Below, in pieces: positions 1 to 10,510 of a stretch of DNA of 64,000 nucleotides. Made by a program: the position numbers and the translations under genes. Source of the DNA: Haliotis asinina (taxonomy: Eukaryota > Mollusca > Gastropoda > Lepetellida > Haliotidae); the NCBI RefSeq assembly GCF_037392515.1, contig NC_090288.1, forward strand, positions 248,001-312,000, read 5' to 3'. Positions within the stretch are counted from its first letter, which is position 1, and each line of letters opens with the position of its first letter. The notes under the pieces were generated by a model, which was not told the DNA's origin, searched no databases, and saw only the letters and a list, made by a program, of their open reading frames with translations.

Positions 1-690
1 CTGTGCTTACGCCAGCACATATGCCTGCGTCAGCGCCTATCCCGACGTCAGCGCTTATCCCGACATCAGCGTTTATGTCTACACCATTGCCTGTGCTTAC
101 GCCAGCACATATGCCTGCGCCAGCGCCTATCCCGACGTCAGCACTTATCCCGACACCAGCGTTTATGTCTACACCATCGCCTGTGCTTACGCCAGCACAT
201 ATGCCTGCGCCAGCGCCTATCCCGACGTCAGCTTATCCCGACACCAGCGTTTATGTCTACACCATCGCCTGTGCTTACGCCAGCGCCTGTGCTTATGCCA
301 GCGCCTATCCCGACACCAGCGTTTATGTCTACACCATCGCCTGTGCTTACGCCAGCACATATGCCTGCGCCAGCGCCTATCCCGACGTCAGCACTTATCC
401 CGACACCAGCGTTTATGTCTACACCATCGCCTGTGCTTACGCCTGCACATATGCCTGCGCCAGCGCCTATCCCGACGTCAGCACTTATCCCGACACCAGC
501 GTTTATGTCTACACCATCGCCTGTGCTTACGCCAGCACATATGCCTGCGCCAGCGCCTATCCCGACGTCAGCTTATCCCGACACCAGCGTTTATGTCTAC
601 ACCATCGCCTGTGCTTACGCCAGCGCCTATCCCGACATCAGCGCTTATCCCGACACCAGCGCCTATGCCGACGCCGGACCCTGTGCCGAT
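1..690 (+). repeat. 90-bp minisatellite, proline-rich gag-like coding repeat (DIRS copy A)
   Basis: About seven and a half copies of a 90-bp unit, some shortened, built from smaller related 9- to 12-bp words. The unit is a multiple of three, so one frame stays open and reads a Pro/Ala/Thr/Ser-rich peptide with phrases such as MPAPAPIPTSA and MSTPSPVLTPA. A short non-amplified relative is seen at 43170-43380 in DIRS copy D, just before its gag-like frame, so the array is probably an expansion of the proline-rich N-terminal part of the element's gag. It starts before the window. The three-frame openness is a by-product of periodicity; I do not claim a host protein. Confidence 0.8.
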
Positions 691-786
691 ACACAGCCTG
701 GTTTTCGTGGACAGCGTGGCTGTCCTGGGTGAATCTCTGTAGCAGTTATTGGGCTCCTCGCAGCACTCTTACAGAAGGTCCCGGGG

Positions 787-1032
787 TAGAATAGGCCTTC
801 AGCAACCCATGCTTGCCATAAAAGGCGACTCAGCTTGTCGTAAGAGGCGACTAACGGGATCGGGTGGTCAGGCTCGCTGACTTGGTTGACACATGTCATC
901 GGTTCCCAATTGCGCAGATCGATGCTCATGTTGTTGATCACTGGATTGTCTGGTCTGGTTACAGACCGCCGCCATATAGCTGTAATATTGCTGAGTGCGG
1001 CGTAAAACTAAACTCACTCACTCACTCTTACA
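787..1032 (-). mobile_element. Gastropod tRNA-type SINE (family 1), minus orientation
   Basis: Read on the minus strand it starts with a GTGAGTGAGTTTAG head, then the 'GCCGCACTCAGCAATATT' block, and ends near 'GCCTATTCTACCCCGG'. It matches, over nearly its whole length, the plus-strand copy at 38055-38310. It interrupts the gag-like frame of DIRS copy A. A possible target duplication ACTCTTACA is seen on both sides (about 765-773 and 1024-1032). Recognition as a common abalone SINE is from memory. Confidence 0.8.
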
Positions 1033-1345
1033 CAGTGCAGGATTCTAAGCGGGTGGCCATGAAGACTGAACTCAAGCGGATGTTTAAGCCGTTGTCTGCG
1101 CTGGCGTCAGCTACATCGGCGGCGGCGATGGACTGGTCTGAAGACAACGCCTCGAGAATCAATCACCTTACCAGGTATTCCTATGCCGGTAGGCGGGAGA
1201 CTGGGTGTCCTTTGGAGGGACTGGTCGCATCCTCGAAGATCCTTACGTTACAGTTTGTCTACATAAGCTTCAAGCGGAGACAGTTTTCTTTCACTTGCTT
1301 TACTCTTTTTGTCACGAAGATTCTTCGAGACAACAACTAGGTGCC
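1033..1345 (+). pseudogene. DIRS gag-like fragment (copy A)
   Basis: Directly after the SINE the frame reads VQDSKRVAMKTELKRMFKPL, then SALASATSAAAMDWSEDN and a short 'SRINHL'. The same block occurs in copy D (44060-44215: QDSKLAAIDTELKQMLKPL ... DNASKIEHF) and in copy F (51660-51770: DVKRLLHPLSALVSATEAI ... DNISRIDHL). Three independent copies in the same place relative to RT/YR sequences support a conserved gag-like helical segment. Its biochemical role is inferred only from its position upstream of the polymerase region. It is truncated and not translated as a full protein. Confidence 0.65.
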
Positions 1346-1379
1346 ACGTCTAACTACACCTCGTGATTACAAGAGAGGA

Positions 1380-1880
1380 CGGCATTTATCTTCGGGGAAA
1401 AATTGCCAACACATCTACCTGGAAAGCTATTGTCTACTTCAGTTTCAAGCGGCGGAACAGTTTTCGCCCGCTTTACTCATTTACACACGTGCTCGCCAAA
1501 CAGCATGGTTACGGTCAAGCCTACAGGCTAGCAGGGTATCACCGTTTACATGATTTCATGATGATCAGTTATCTGCTACACCGGTGACGTCACGTCTATA
1601 TTTTGATTGGTCCCCGAGAGACAACGCCCTGCAAAGGATCCCAGGGTCGTTACATCTACTATCTGATTGGTCATCGAGGGACAACGCCCTGTGCAGAATG
1701 TGTTGTTTTTATTCTAGTGTTAGCAAGTTGTCTGCAGTGACTTACAGTCATTTTACGATGGGAAGATGTCGTTTACACTCTAGACTAGCAGTCTACAGCA
1801 GCATTGGATGCCTCTAGTCGGCATAGAGATCCTTTAACAGTAGTCTGAATGCTGTCTGTCAGGAGGCGTGCAGCGATGTA
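1380..1880 (+). repeat. Segment shared by DIRS copies A, B and C, with CRE and CCAAT-like boxes
   Basis: Strong similarity to 6795-7240 of copy B and weaker similarity to 32030-32310 of copy C. It contains a perfect CRE octamer TGACGTCA (1585-1592) followed by an inverted CCAAT box ATTGG (about 1606), in the same order and spacing as in copy B (7000-7007, then 7022). A 63-bp stretch starting at the ATTGG box is tandemly duplicated here (about 1605-1667 and 1664-1710). It may be an internal promoter or the remains of a terminal repeat; this is an inference from conserved boxes. Confidence 0.55.
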
Positions 1881-2499
1881 TGGCAGTTTCTGATCGGACA
1901 GCCAGCCAGCTTTAGATAGACTTCATTGAAATGTCAACACATTCATAATAAACAGCATGGTCGTTCTGAAGTCAAATAATGACGCATTCTTCACGGCATA
2001 CAAGCTTTCCTTGAGAGAGGTGGACTTCATTATCAGGCCGTTAAGTCAGCTTGGATGACTTGAGAATCTAACTCCGCGGGATTTGATTCATCACATCGCC
2101 GTCCCAGGTTCGGGAGTCGAAGTTCAAGGCGATGTTATACACAAGCTGTACTCTGCCCGTTGTCACGGTGTCAGTAATAATGTCTACTCGATTTGCTCAC
2201 TTCACCTCAGGATATGATCAGACGTAGACGTCTACTATTACATTTCTGGATCATGATTTCAAGACAGGTTTACGACATTGGACGTCTCAACACCACACCG
2301 GTGGTAGACTCGCTGGCTTATGTTTGCATAGGAACTTACATATTAGAGCCGTCATTCAACAACCATCTTTAGGTAGACACGTCTCTCCAAGGATTGAGTG
2401 CCTATCTAGTCAAGGAGGAGTGCCTATCTAGTCAAGGAGGTTGCAGCAGGATTCTGGAAGAGAGGAGATCTATCTCTTCACATCACCCAGTTGAAGATG

Positions 2500-2765
2500 A
2501 AAGCGGTGATGCATGTCTATCATTGGTTGACAGCACCGAGAGACAAGCTACTGATGATCCTTACGGACAACTCTCTGGTAGCCTTCTAGGTAATCAAGGG
2601 TCAAGGAGGCCTCGACCTCTACTACACTTCTTGTCGAGTCTGATCCTCCAAATAAAAGTATCTCTCATACCAGGAGCCTGCATCTTCATGGCAGATGCCT
2701 TATCTCGCCCCCTACGTATATCACCAACAGAGAATATTGTGTGTCGAGACACTTTCAAATAATCA
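2500..2765 (+). pseudogene. DIRS RNase H C-terminal fragment (copy A)
   Basis: The frame ending at 2762 reads HFLSSLILQIKVSLIPGAC then FMADALSRPLRISPTE. The 'ADALSRP' motif followed by SPTE is the end of the RNase H domain in DIRS and Ty3-like elements, and is matched by copy B (VADALSHPLHPSPTE, about 7395-7440), copy D (LADAQSRPGKPSPIEW, about 45010-45060) and copy F (LADAFSRPGKPSPTD, about 53450-53490). The upstream part of the domain and the reverse transcriptase of this copy are too decayed to outline. Confidence 0.65.
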
Positions 2766-3351
2766 GATTCTAGAGTGGGACCAATTGTTGTACCATCCTC
2801 ACAATCGGACACTGCACCTGGATCCGCCGCAATTTCATCTTTGTGCCTGGACCATCTGTGAAAGTCTTGAGGGCCAAGGGGTACTCATCTCAAGTGGCGA
2901 AGTTAATCACCCGGGAGCACAGGATTTCCACTCAGTGGACCTGCAGGCGTGGACGATCGATGCGATGTCCCTGTCATGGGAAGGTCTGGACGCTTACTCG
3001 TTTCCACCATCAGCCCTTCTCTCAGAAGTGGTCGCCAAGGTCAAGCAGACTCAGAACCTGCGACTGCCTTTGGTCGCGCCTTGGTGGCCAGCCAGGTCAT
3101 GGTTCCCCGACCTGCGTAGTCTCACCAGCAGAGAGTCGTACCAGCTTCCAGATAAGTTACATCTGCTTCAACATCCGCACAGTCGGCAGCTTCATCTGGA
3201 CCCGCTGAGATTTCATCTTCACGGTTGGGTCATCTGCAGAAGGCATTGAGAGTTAAAGGCTACTTCTCTGAGTGGCAAGCGTCCTAGCTTGTGTGCATTG
3301 TATGTCCGCTAGGTCCTTATATGACGACATGTGACGCTCATTTGAGAGTTT

Positions 3352-4308
3352 TTGTGTTCAAGATCGCAAGATCCTATGACAGCTTCTCCACAGTTTTTAG
3401 CGAACTTCCTCCTGTTCCTGCATAACTGCAAGCATCTTAGAGGCAGTACTTTGGGGACTTATCTGTCGGCTTTGAACTCCTTCTTGGCGATTAAAGCAGA
3501 TAAACAGATTTCCAAGACACCACAGCTTATTGCGCTACTCAAGCCTTTCAAATTGGAGGACCAGAAACTTAAGCTTCATCCTCCAGCTTGGGACCTCAAC
3601 ATCGTCCTACAACATCTTAGAGGACCTCTGTATGAGCCTTTAGAGGAAGCCTCCTTCATGTATTTGTCTAAAAAGGTCTTCCTTCTAGCATTGGCTACTG
3701 CGGCTAGAGTTAGTGAAATTCATGCCCTGGACGTCACACAGGTTCGCTTTGAGCAGTCAAGGCATGGACAAGCCTCCTTGGGTCTCCTGTGGGATTTTGT
3801 GGCCAAGAATCAGCTCCCTGGACAGTCAGACAGGCTGTTCTCCATTCCTCCTGCATCTTCAGTCTTTGGACAACATGACTTAGAGGAGGTGCTGCTGTGT
3901 CTCGTTCGAGCCCTCAGATGTTACATCCGGAAGTTGGCCTCTAAGAGACGTCCCCGTAAAAGAATGTTCATCCCACTTTCGACTACCTGCAAGGGGAGGT
4001 GAACAGGAACACAGGACTTATGGCTTCGATCTACGATCCTGACGGCTTTTAATGCCAAGCATCTACCTCATCCAGTGGCGAACAACCCACACGAGATCAG
4101 AGCGTTGGCATCTACCTTGGCCCTCCATAGTAATTGCATAGTGCCACAAACTATGGAAGGCTGCTTTTGGAAGTGGTCTACTGCCTTCACTTTCCACTAC
4201 CTGGGGGACTTGGCAGTTGAGGACATGGAGGGACTACAGTCCGTTGGTGGTTGCCCAGCAACTTACCCAGCCGGCTGCTCTTTAGGTAATAATTACCGTT
4301 GGTCTTGA
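3352..4308 (+). pseudogene. DIRS tyrosine recombinase (copy A), frame broken once
   Basis: The best preserved recombinase in the window. The 216-codon frame at 3352-4002 holds the N-terminal helical part (STLGTYLSALNSFL, KLEDQ, PPAWDLNIVLQHLRGP) and the catalytic-domain start VFLLALATAARVSEIHALD, where the Arg is the expected first catalytic residue. After a stop at 4000-4002 the match resumes at about 4075 with NPHEIRALAS, the HxxR box, and FHYLGDLAVEDMEGLQ, where the Tyr is the probable nucleophile. The family inserts element DNA by strand exchange without target duplication. Copies B, C, D, E and F carry the same order in worse condition. Confidence 0.8.
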
Positions 4309-4493
4309 GATTAACCTCACCTTCAGGGTGCGTCGTTTTTTTCTTTGGAGTTCCCTTGGGTTACTCTTTGTCCTGCTTCCAGGTTTGTCCTGTGACTGTT
4401 GACATGGGTCTCCCAGGTTCTCCTAATGCATGTGCACTGGTTGCTGAGGGATGGTCCTCCGGAGTCCACACCACCATCCATCTGTCGAAGCCA

Positions 4494-4860
4494 TATGCAT
4501 AAGACCTATGGTAAGGTAAGTTAAAAATTTATTAAAATCTAAATATTTTAGATATTTAAATACTTACCTTACCATAGGGCGGTGACTCCCTCCCAACGCT
4601 GGATGCTCCTCCCCACTCTGGACTCTTTGGACCTTCCTGTTGCCAGTAAAAGTGATTTTTGGATTGTTCGCGCTTGCGCGAGTGGGGAGATCACGTCACT
4701 TCCGTGACTACATTCGTAGATTACATGAGGTAGCCATCTAGGGAATGGCGAATCAACGACTGTCTGATCTCTTCTAGCGAAGCTTGAGGTAATATGCATA
4801 AGACCTATGGTAAGGTAAGTATTTAAATATCTAAAATATTTAGATTTTAATAATTTTAAC
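4494..4860 (+). repeat. DIRS palindromic terminal repeat (copy A right end)
   Basis: TGCATAAGACCTATGGTAAG occurs at about 4497 and again at about 4795. The first copy forms a hairpin with CTTACCTTACCATAG (about 4564-4578), the arms separated by an AT-rich core. The roughly 300 bp between the two copies matches 46250-46500 in direct orientation and 42553-42740 in inverted orientation (copy D). These are the inverted terminal repeats of one DIRS family. A CACGTCACTTCC stretch lies inside. The right boundary is set where similarity to the copy D right end stops. Confidence 0.75.
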
Positions 4861-7211
4861 AATTTGTTTATTTGTGATTATTGTGTGTTGATATAGCACA
4901 TATTTTGTCAACCGAGACTTAGTGTCAGTTGATGAAATCGTGTTTACAGTGTAGATTACAGCTGTCAGCGGTTGACCCGCTCTTAGTTTCTCCGGTGTGT
5001 AATCCCTTATGTTCTTCCACTATTTGCTGTGAAACTTGCAGAAATTTATCTGTTTCAGAATTTATTGTATAAGAAGCCTAAGAAGTCTAGATCACCTCGT
5101 GGTCGAAGACGAAGTCGTCTGCAACAAAGTCGTTGCAGAATCAACATTCTTTGACGATTTAGTCCTTCAGTGACAAGATCGTCCCGCTACAGGAACAACA
5201 TATCTACTATGAACCAGCGTTGATGCTACACTTCGAGCAGAATGTCAACCGGCATAGACAACTCCAGGTCGTCAGACAATGTAGACTTTGTCAGCAGCCT
5301 TGGTCATAGACATCTCTATGAGTCAGCTGTCGCAGCCGTTCGACACAGACGCCTTCATGCAACATGAGCTTGGGAAGGTCATGTTGAAGAAGAATGAAGC
5401 CTACAATCTTCAACGAAGACTACAATCTTCAACTACGTCGACTACTCCTAGATCGGCCACGACTGCATCGTCACCACTCCTGGTTGTCAGACAACGCAGA
5501 CTTCTTCAGCAGCCATCACAGCAGACATCTCTACGAGTCAGCTGTGACTGCACTCAACACAGCCGTTCGACGCAGACGCCTTTATGCAACAGACTTTATT
5601 CTTTAACTACGTCGACTGCTGTTCTGGGTGAGCACTAAACTAGATCTGCACTCACTCCAGAGGATGAAGAGGAGACGTATGCATGCACCTGTTCAGGAAG
5701 ATTGTCACCGTCATCCTTATCATTCCGTCGCAGTTTGAAGGGAGATCCTCCTATGTCGAGTGAGTTCACCAGCACGGGCGAGTGCACTCACGTGGGTAAC
5801 TATGCTCACGTGAGTGAGGAAGCTCAATGGTCTACTCGTCAACAGTGAAGATCTTCATCAGTCTCCCCAGCTTGTCGAAGGCGCTGTCAGTACTTGTTGT
5901 CCCCTTCAGAACTTGACTCACATAAGAAGGATCGTTGGCATCCATTGAATGCGTCGCACTCACGGAAGGATGAAGACAGATATTACTGACAGCTCTCTTC
6001 TTTGACTCGGAAGTCACATCGTGAATCACGAATAGTCTGGACTTAGTCTCACCATCCAAGGATTCCAACAAACCCAACACTTATAGGATGAAGAAGGAAG
6101 GCATGCGTTGACGTTTCTGCCGATAGCTCCAATATTTACGATTTCTGAGATGTTATCTACGGCATTCAAGTCAGCAACCAAGTTTCAACAACAACCTTTG
6201 CCACCTTTCAACGCTCGTCATTTCCTTCTTCACCATATGGAGCCCTCCAGGTTCGATTTAGAGCCGTCAATGAGACTCTCATCTCAAGTTCAGCAATCCT
6301 GCGAACGAGGAAGAGTGAATGATCCTATCAACTTTCGTCACTCAGAAGAAGGATCAGAAATTTACATCCGAACACCTCGTCTCAACTACTGCGGGACTGA
6401 ATCTACTTCCTCAACAAGATTGAAGAGGTAGTGAGGATGATCTCCTATGACTCCAGAGAAGTGATGATGATCAAGTCCATTGTCACCTTGACAACGGTGC
6501 TTCAGCAGACAAGTCAGCATTACACTAACAAGTCCAAGTTCTCCAGAGTCCAGAGAGAGAGGGATAAGAAGTTAAATACCAAAGCGTTCAGGAGGGAAAC
6601 ATTGAAGATCAGGGTTGGAATGACTGGAGTTTTCCACCTTCAGCTGTTCCCATACAACCGTCTCAAGTGAGTGGATGTTTTCAACTCTACTGGAAGAATT
6701 GGGGAATTCTCAACGATGAATGTGTCATGAAGATTTTCCGAGACATCTACAACATACCACTGCAAACTACACCTCCGATCACAAGAGATGACAGTATTAT
6801 CTTCGGGGGAAAAAAATTCCGACACATCTACCTGGAAAACAATTTGTCTTCATCAGCTTCAAGCGACGGAAGTTCTTTTCCGCACTTTTACTCATCTAGA
6901 CATGTGCTCCCCAAACAGCATGGTTACGGACAAGCCTAAATGCTAGCAAGGGAATCACTGTTTGAACAAGATTTCATTACAAGTTGTCAGCTACACCGGT
7001 GACGTCATGTCTACAATCTGATTGGCCCCTGAGAGACAACCCCTGCGCAGAATGTGGTGTTATTGTCCCAGAATCAGGAAGTCGTTGGTGACTTTCAACG
7101 CTGGAAAGATGTCAATTAAGCACTAGATTAACATTTTACAGAGTCATTTGATTCGTCAGGCAGCATAGAGGTCTTCTAACAGCAGACTCAACGTTCCCTA
7201 TCACGAGGCTT

Positions 7212-7660
7212 GCAGCAATGAGTGACAGGCATGATCGGACAGGCAGCCAGATGCCAACATGCTTTTTACTTAAACAAGCAAGGGTCAATGAGATCGCCAT
7301 GTCTACTACACCTGTTGTTTCAACTCTTCGATATGGTCGACAGTCTGAATCTCCAAATAAAAGCATGTCACATACCAGATGTCCGCAACATCGTGGCAGA
7401 CGCCTTATCTCATCCTCTTCATCCATCACCAACAGAAGGATGTTGCTTCGAGAGGCGTTTCAATTAATCAGCCAGACATTTGGATCGCCACAAATAGACT
7501 TATTTGCAACAGGGTTCCACAAACAGACTACAACCTTTGTATCACCTGTACCAGATCTGTTAGTCTGGGCAACAGACGCTCTCAGTATCCCATGGGAAGG
7601 ACTAAATGTATTCACATTTCCCCCTCCAGTGCTGCTACCAAAAGTCATCAAGAAAACATA
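7212..7660 (+). pseudogene. DIRS RNase H end and linker (copy B)
   Basis: One frame gives LNLQIKACHIPDVRNIVADA then LSHPLHPSPTE, the RNase H C-terminus. The overlapping frame to 7661 continues with SPQIDLFATGFHKQTTTFVS and then SIPWEGLNVFTFPPPVLLPK. The same linker phrase is present in copy A (SLSWEGLDAYSFPPSALLSE, about 2970-3030) and in copy E (VDLFASAVTNE, about 40290-40330). A frameshift separates the two halves. This region connects polymerase and recombinase in DIRS elements; function of the linker is not known to me. Confidence 0.6.
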
Positions 7661-7800
7661 ACAGACCAGGAGGCTACAACTGACTTTGGTTGCGCCTTAC
7701 TGGCCAATGAGACATTGGTTTCCAACAATCATAGAGGAGTTACGACAGCCATCACTACTACTACCAGATTGGGAAAATCTGTTTAAAACACAGAAGATAC

Positions 7801-8440
7801 TTGGCGAGAGCAGCGAAAGTAGTTACCTTAGCCTTGCGGAAATCCACTCGCACCCTTTTTGATGACAAGTGGAAGCGGTTTGAGACATACACTAAGAAAT
7901 GCTTCACAGCAATGAAGGCAACATATCTGCAGATAGCAGAATATTTATGTCGCCTACTACTTTTCAGAGGTCTGAACGGCTCTACATTATCTACATACTT
8001 CGCAGCTCTCAGCTCAGTTGTCTCCATGGAAACGGGGACCAAGCTGACTAAAGTACCTGAGCTACTTGCCTTGCTACGCTCCTTCAAGTTGGAAGATCAA
8101 AAGAACATAGATTTTTACTCATACTTATCATTAAGTCCAGTCAGAGCATTGAAGATATCCATTGCACGTACTAAGTCAAGAAGGCAATGTTTCAAGCACC
8201 TGTTTACCCCTATATGCACTGAGACACTTACGAAAGTATCCCACAACACTATCTCAGTATGGATCAGAGCTGTTATATTGAGAGCCTTATAAAGCAGCAG
8301 GATTGGGACCTCCACAAGCTTCCAACCCACATGAAGTCAGAGCCTTGGCCTCTCCACTAGCGCTACATGGGAATTACTCGCTATCAACTATAATGGAGAC
8401 TTTTGGAAGTCACAGTTTAGGCCTCTTGTCGTTGCTCAGC
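7801..8440 (+). pseudogene. DIRS tyrosine recombinase remnant (copy B), internally deleted
   Basis: The frame reads TLFDDKWKRFETYTKKCF, GLNGSTLSTYFAALSSVVSM and VPELLALLRSFKLEDQ, the N-terminal half of the recombinase as in copy A. It then jumps to poorly matching sequence: the WDLNIVLQHLRG and ARVSEIHAL blocks are missing. The HxxR block reappears at about 8328 (HEVRALASPLALHGN). The deletion removes the first catalytic Arg, so the copy cannot encode an active recombinase. Confidence 0.65.
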
Positions 8441-8754
8441 AACTAACAGTTCTCCGAAGGCGCAGAGTTCACTTACCTGTTTTACTTCACGTGACTTGTG
8501 GAAGCCTGACGCCCTGCGTAGTATAATGGTGGAAAGTCCATGCACACGTCTTAAACAGACTAGCATGAGTGATTATGACCATGTACTCGTAATGAAGATA
8601 CTTGTGTGGGTGTGGGTGAGTGTATTTTTACATCCACTTATTTTAGAAGGGAACTGCAAGGGATTTCAGCTGTTCCACTACCTTCACCAGGGAAGAGGAG
8701 GTAAGCAATTAAGGATGAGTCAGGATAAGTATAAAATATCAATTTTATTCGGAA

Positions 8755-9310
8755 AATACTATAATCGGAATATTATCATAAAAAATTTCTTAAATGGTAT
8801 GTATGGTCTCCAATTTCCTCATATAGGTGTCTTTCCACTCGGTGACATGACACAACAGAAAATCTCTGTTTCCGAAGCTTTGTATGAATAACGTGACATA
8901 ATTTGTTCTATGACCGGTACCGTTCAAAGGCTTTGAATATTAACTAAATGTACCCTTGCCGAGAGTACTTTTACAGTTGTAAGAAGTGATTTTATTGTAT
9001 AAAGACTGGTTTCTAATGACACTTTTTCCTCCATAGTCTGCTATAAGGATTGTGATTGGTCAAAATCAGGCACGTGGCCCAAGGCAGTCAATCATATTAC
9101 AGTAATGGATACCATCCTTGAAAATGAAAACATTTTAGATGTAGATGAAAGTTTTCAATAAAATAATGCGTATTCTGAACGTGTCAAGCAAGAAATCGAT
9201 ACATATGCTTAAATTATGGAACTTGATGGATTATTATACTGGGTTATGACCTGTGACTAAAATTCTTCGTGAATATGATTTTGGTTTAAACATCATGTCC
9301 AAACATGAAA
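8755..9310 (+). repeat. Dispersed ~0.5-kb repeat, copy 1
   Basis: Reads nearly colinearly with the reverse complement of 37440-37915. Shared blocks include AAATTTCTTAAATGGTATGT-like sequence near 8785, GACATGACACAACAG near 8846, CGAAGCTTTGTATGAATAAC near 8873 and ATAAAGACTGGTTTCTAATG near 9000. It begins a few bases after the right end of DIRS copy B. No coding frame or terminal repeat was recognised, so class is unknown. Confidence 0.6.
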
Positions 9311-10084
9311 ATAGAGGCGGTGAAAGCCGAGATGTCATTTGTTTGTGACTTGACTTGCATTACATGATCACACAAAACGATGGAAACCATAATTTATATG
9401 TACATTTGACAACTTTTATGTATGCTGTTGTTGATTTCATTCACTGGTTCATTCATTGTATTTAATGATTTCCTTGTTTCAGCTGCTGCCAAACATTTCT
9501 GAGAATTATGGTTTTCTCTGCCATATGCTCTTTTACACTGTACACTTGAGGTGAGGTGTTGAAATGTATGTTTTGTTGCAGGAGCGTCCTCATCAAGAGT
9601 TGTGACAGTCTGTCAGTGGCAGTTTTCAAGACCATGTGATGCTTACACCCCCAAAACTGCACAGTATTTATTCAACAAGTCATCTTGTAAAATGATCGAT
9701 GTCATTTTCAAACTAAAACATCCCCTTAATTCCTGCTAACTTCTGCAGACCGAGTACAAGTGATTGTCTTGAAATGCTTTTAGTAAAGAAATGACTCTCC
9801 CTTCATATTGTCAGTTCCAGGTTGTACTGCTGTCAGTGGCAAGCCAGTGATTTAACAGCATAATCAGCTACTGATCTTGACATTCGGGCATTACCAAATG
9901 TAATTGAAAATAGTTCACTAATCAGGATGCTATCAGGCCTTTCACAAAATAAGTTATTTCTCAACTCCAGACAACTGTCTCACCTTAGATACTCTTATGT
10001 GTGTGTAGTAATAAGTTCAGCTGCCCGGAACATTGACGCGAGTGCATATTTTGACTGTGGTCAATCCCTATGTTGTCTGTCAAC

Positions 10085-10320
10085 AACAATGGAAGTTAAG
10101 TACACCTGATTTTTCATGAAATACACATGCTGACTGCCTGTTAATGTATGTGGTGTCTGTCAACAACTGTAGAGGTTACTTACAACTGATTATAATGAAA
10201 TACACATGCTGACTGCCTGTTCAAGTTGTCTATAGCCATGGAAGGTAATTACACCTGATTGTCATGAAATATACCTGTTGACTTCCTGTTCATGTGTGTG
10301 TTTGTTAGCAGCCATGATTG
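10085..10320 (+). repeat. Diverged ~90-bp tandem repeat, three copies
   Basis: Each unit contains a 'TACACCTGAT..TCATGAAATA' block followed by 'CACATGCTGACTGCCTGTT' or a near variant, seen at about 10099, 10183 and 10250. The third copy is the most diverged. No coding potential. Confidence 0.6.
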
Positions 10321-10322
10321 TC

Positions 10323-10510
10323 AAATGCAGGGTTAAGTACACTGGATGGTCATCATGAGACACAGTGTCCGGGACCCATATGTTGAAAAGTTGAGCTAAA
10401 ACCCTGGGTTCAGTACACTGGACAGTCATCATGAGACACAGTGCCCAGGACCCATATGTTGAAAAGTTGAGCTAAAACCCTGGGTTCAGTACACTGGACA
10501 GTCATCATGA
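10323..10510 (+). repeat. ~94-bp tandem duplication
   Basis: Two nearly identical units, both containing CATATGTTGAAAAGTTGAGC and CATCATGAGACACAGTG, with a partial third start at about 10490 (CAGTACACTGGACAGTCATC). Differences are few, so it is younger than the neighbouring 90-bp repeat. Confidence 0.7.

Larger units (their letters stand above)
1..4860 (+). mobile_element. DIRS-type retrotransposon copy A, degraded, left end outside window
   Basis: Order seen on the plus strand: proline-rich repeat (1-690), gag-like stretch broken by a SINE (691-1340), a segment shared with copies B and C (1380-1880), an RNase H end (2500-2762), linker and tyrosine recombinase (2780-4308), then a palindromic terminal repeat (4494-4860). 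The combination of RT/RNase H and tyrosine recombinase without a DDE integrase defines the DIRS order. Stops and frameshifts are frequent. The linker peptide with the theme LHLDP..FHL occurs twice (about 2785-2890 and 3163-3260), an internal duplication. No full-length open frame remains. Confidence 0.8.
4861..8750 (+). mobile_element. DIRS-type retrotransposon copy B, degraded
   Basis: It follows copy A directly. Its left part (4920-5070) matches the left part of copy C around 30150-30540 (GTCAGTTGATGAAA, CAGCTGTCAGCGGTT, then a CTGTTTGCTGTGAA-like block), and its right end (8690-8750: GAGTCAGGATAAGTATAAAA, then TATCAATTTTATTC) matches copy C at 33764-33798. Between them lie unrecognised gag-like sequence (5100-6670), the CRE-containing segment (6795-7240), an RNase H end (7212-7470), linker (7470-7660) and a recombinase remnant (7801-8440). 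No terminal duplication was found. Confidence 0.7.

Noticed and set aside
1-794. Host proline-rich secreted protein (263 and 159 codons)
   Set aside because: No signal peptide or splice context. The repeat is a gag leader expansion, judged from the related segment in DIRS copy D and the downstream DIRS sequence.
787-1032. tRNA gene
   Set aside because: The tRNA-like boxes belong to a SINE with a long unrelated body; no cloverleaf with anticodon arm could be drawn with confidence. The same applies to 38055-38310 and 55197-55326.
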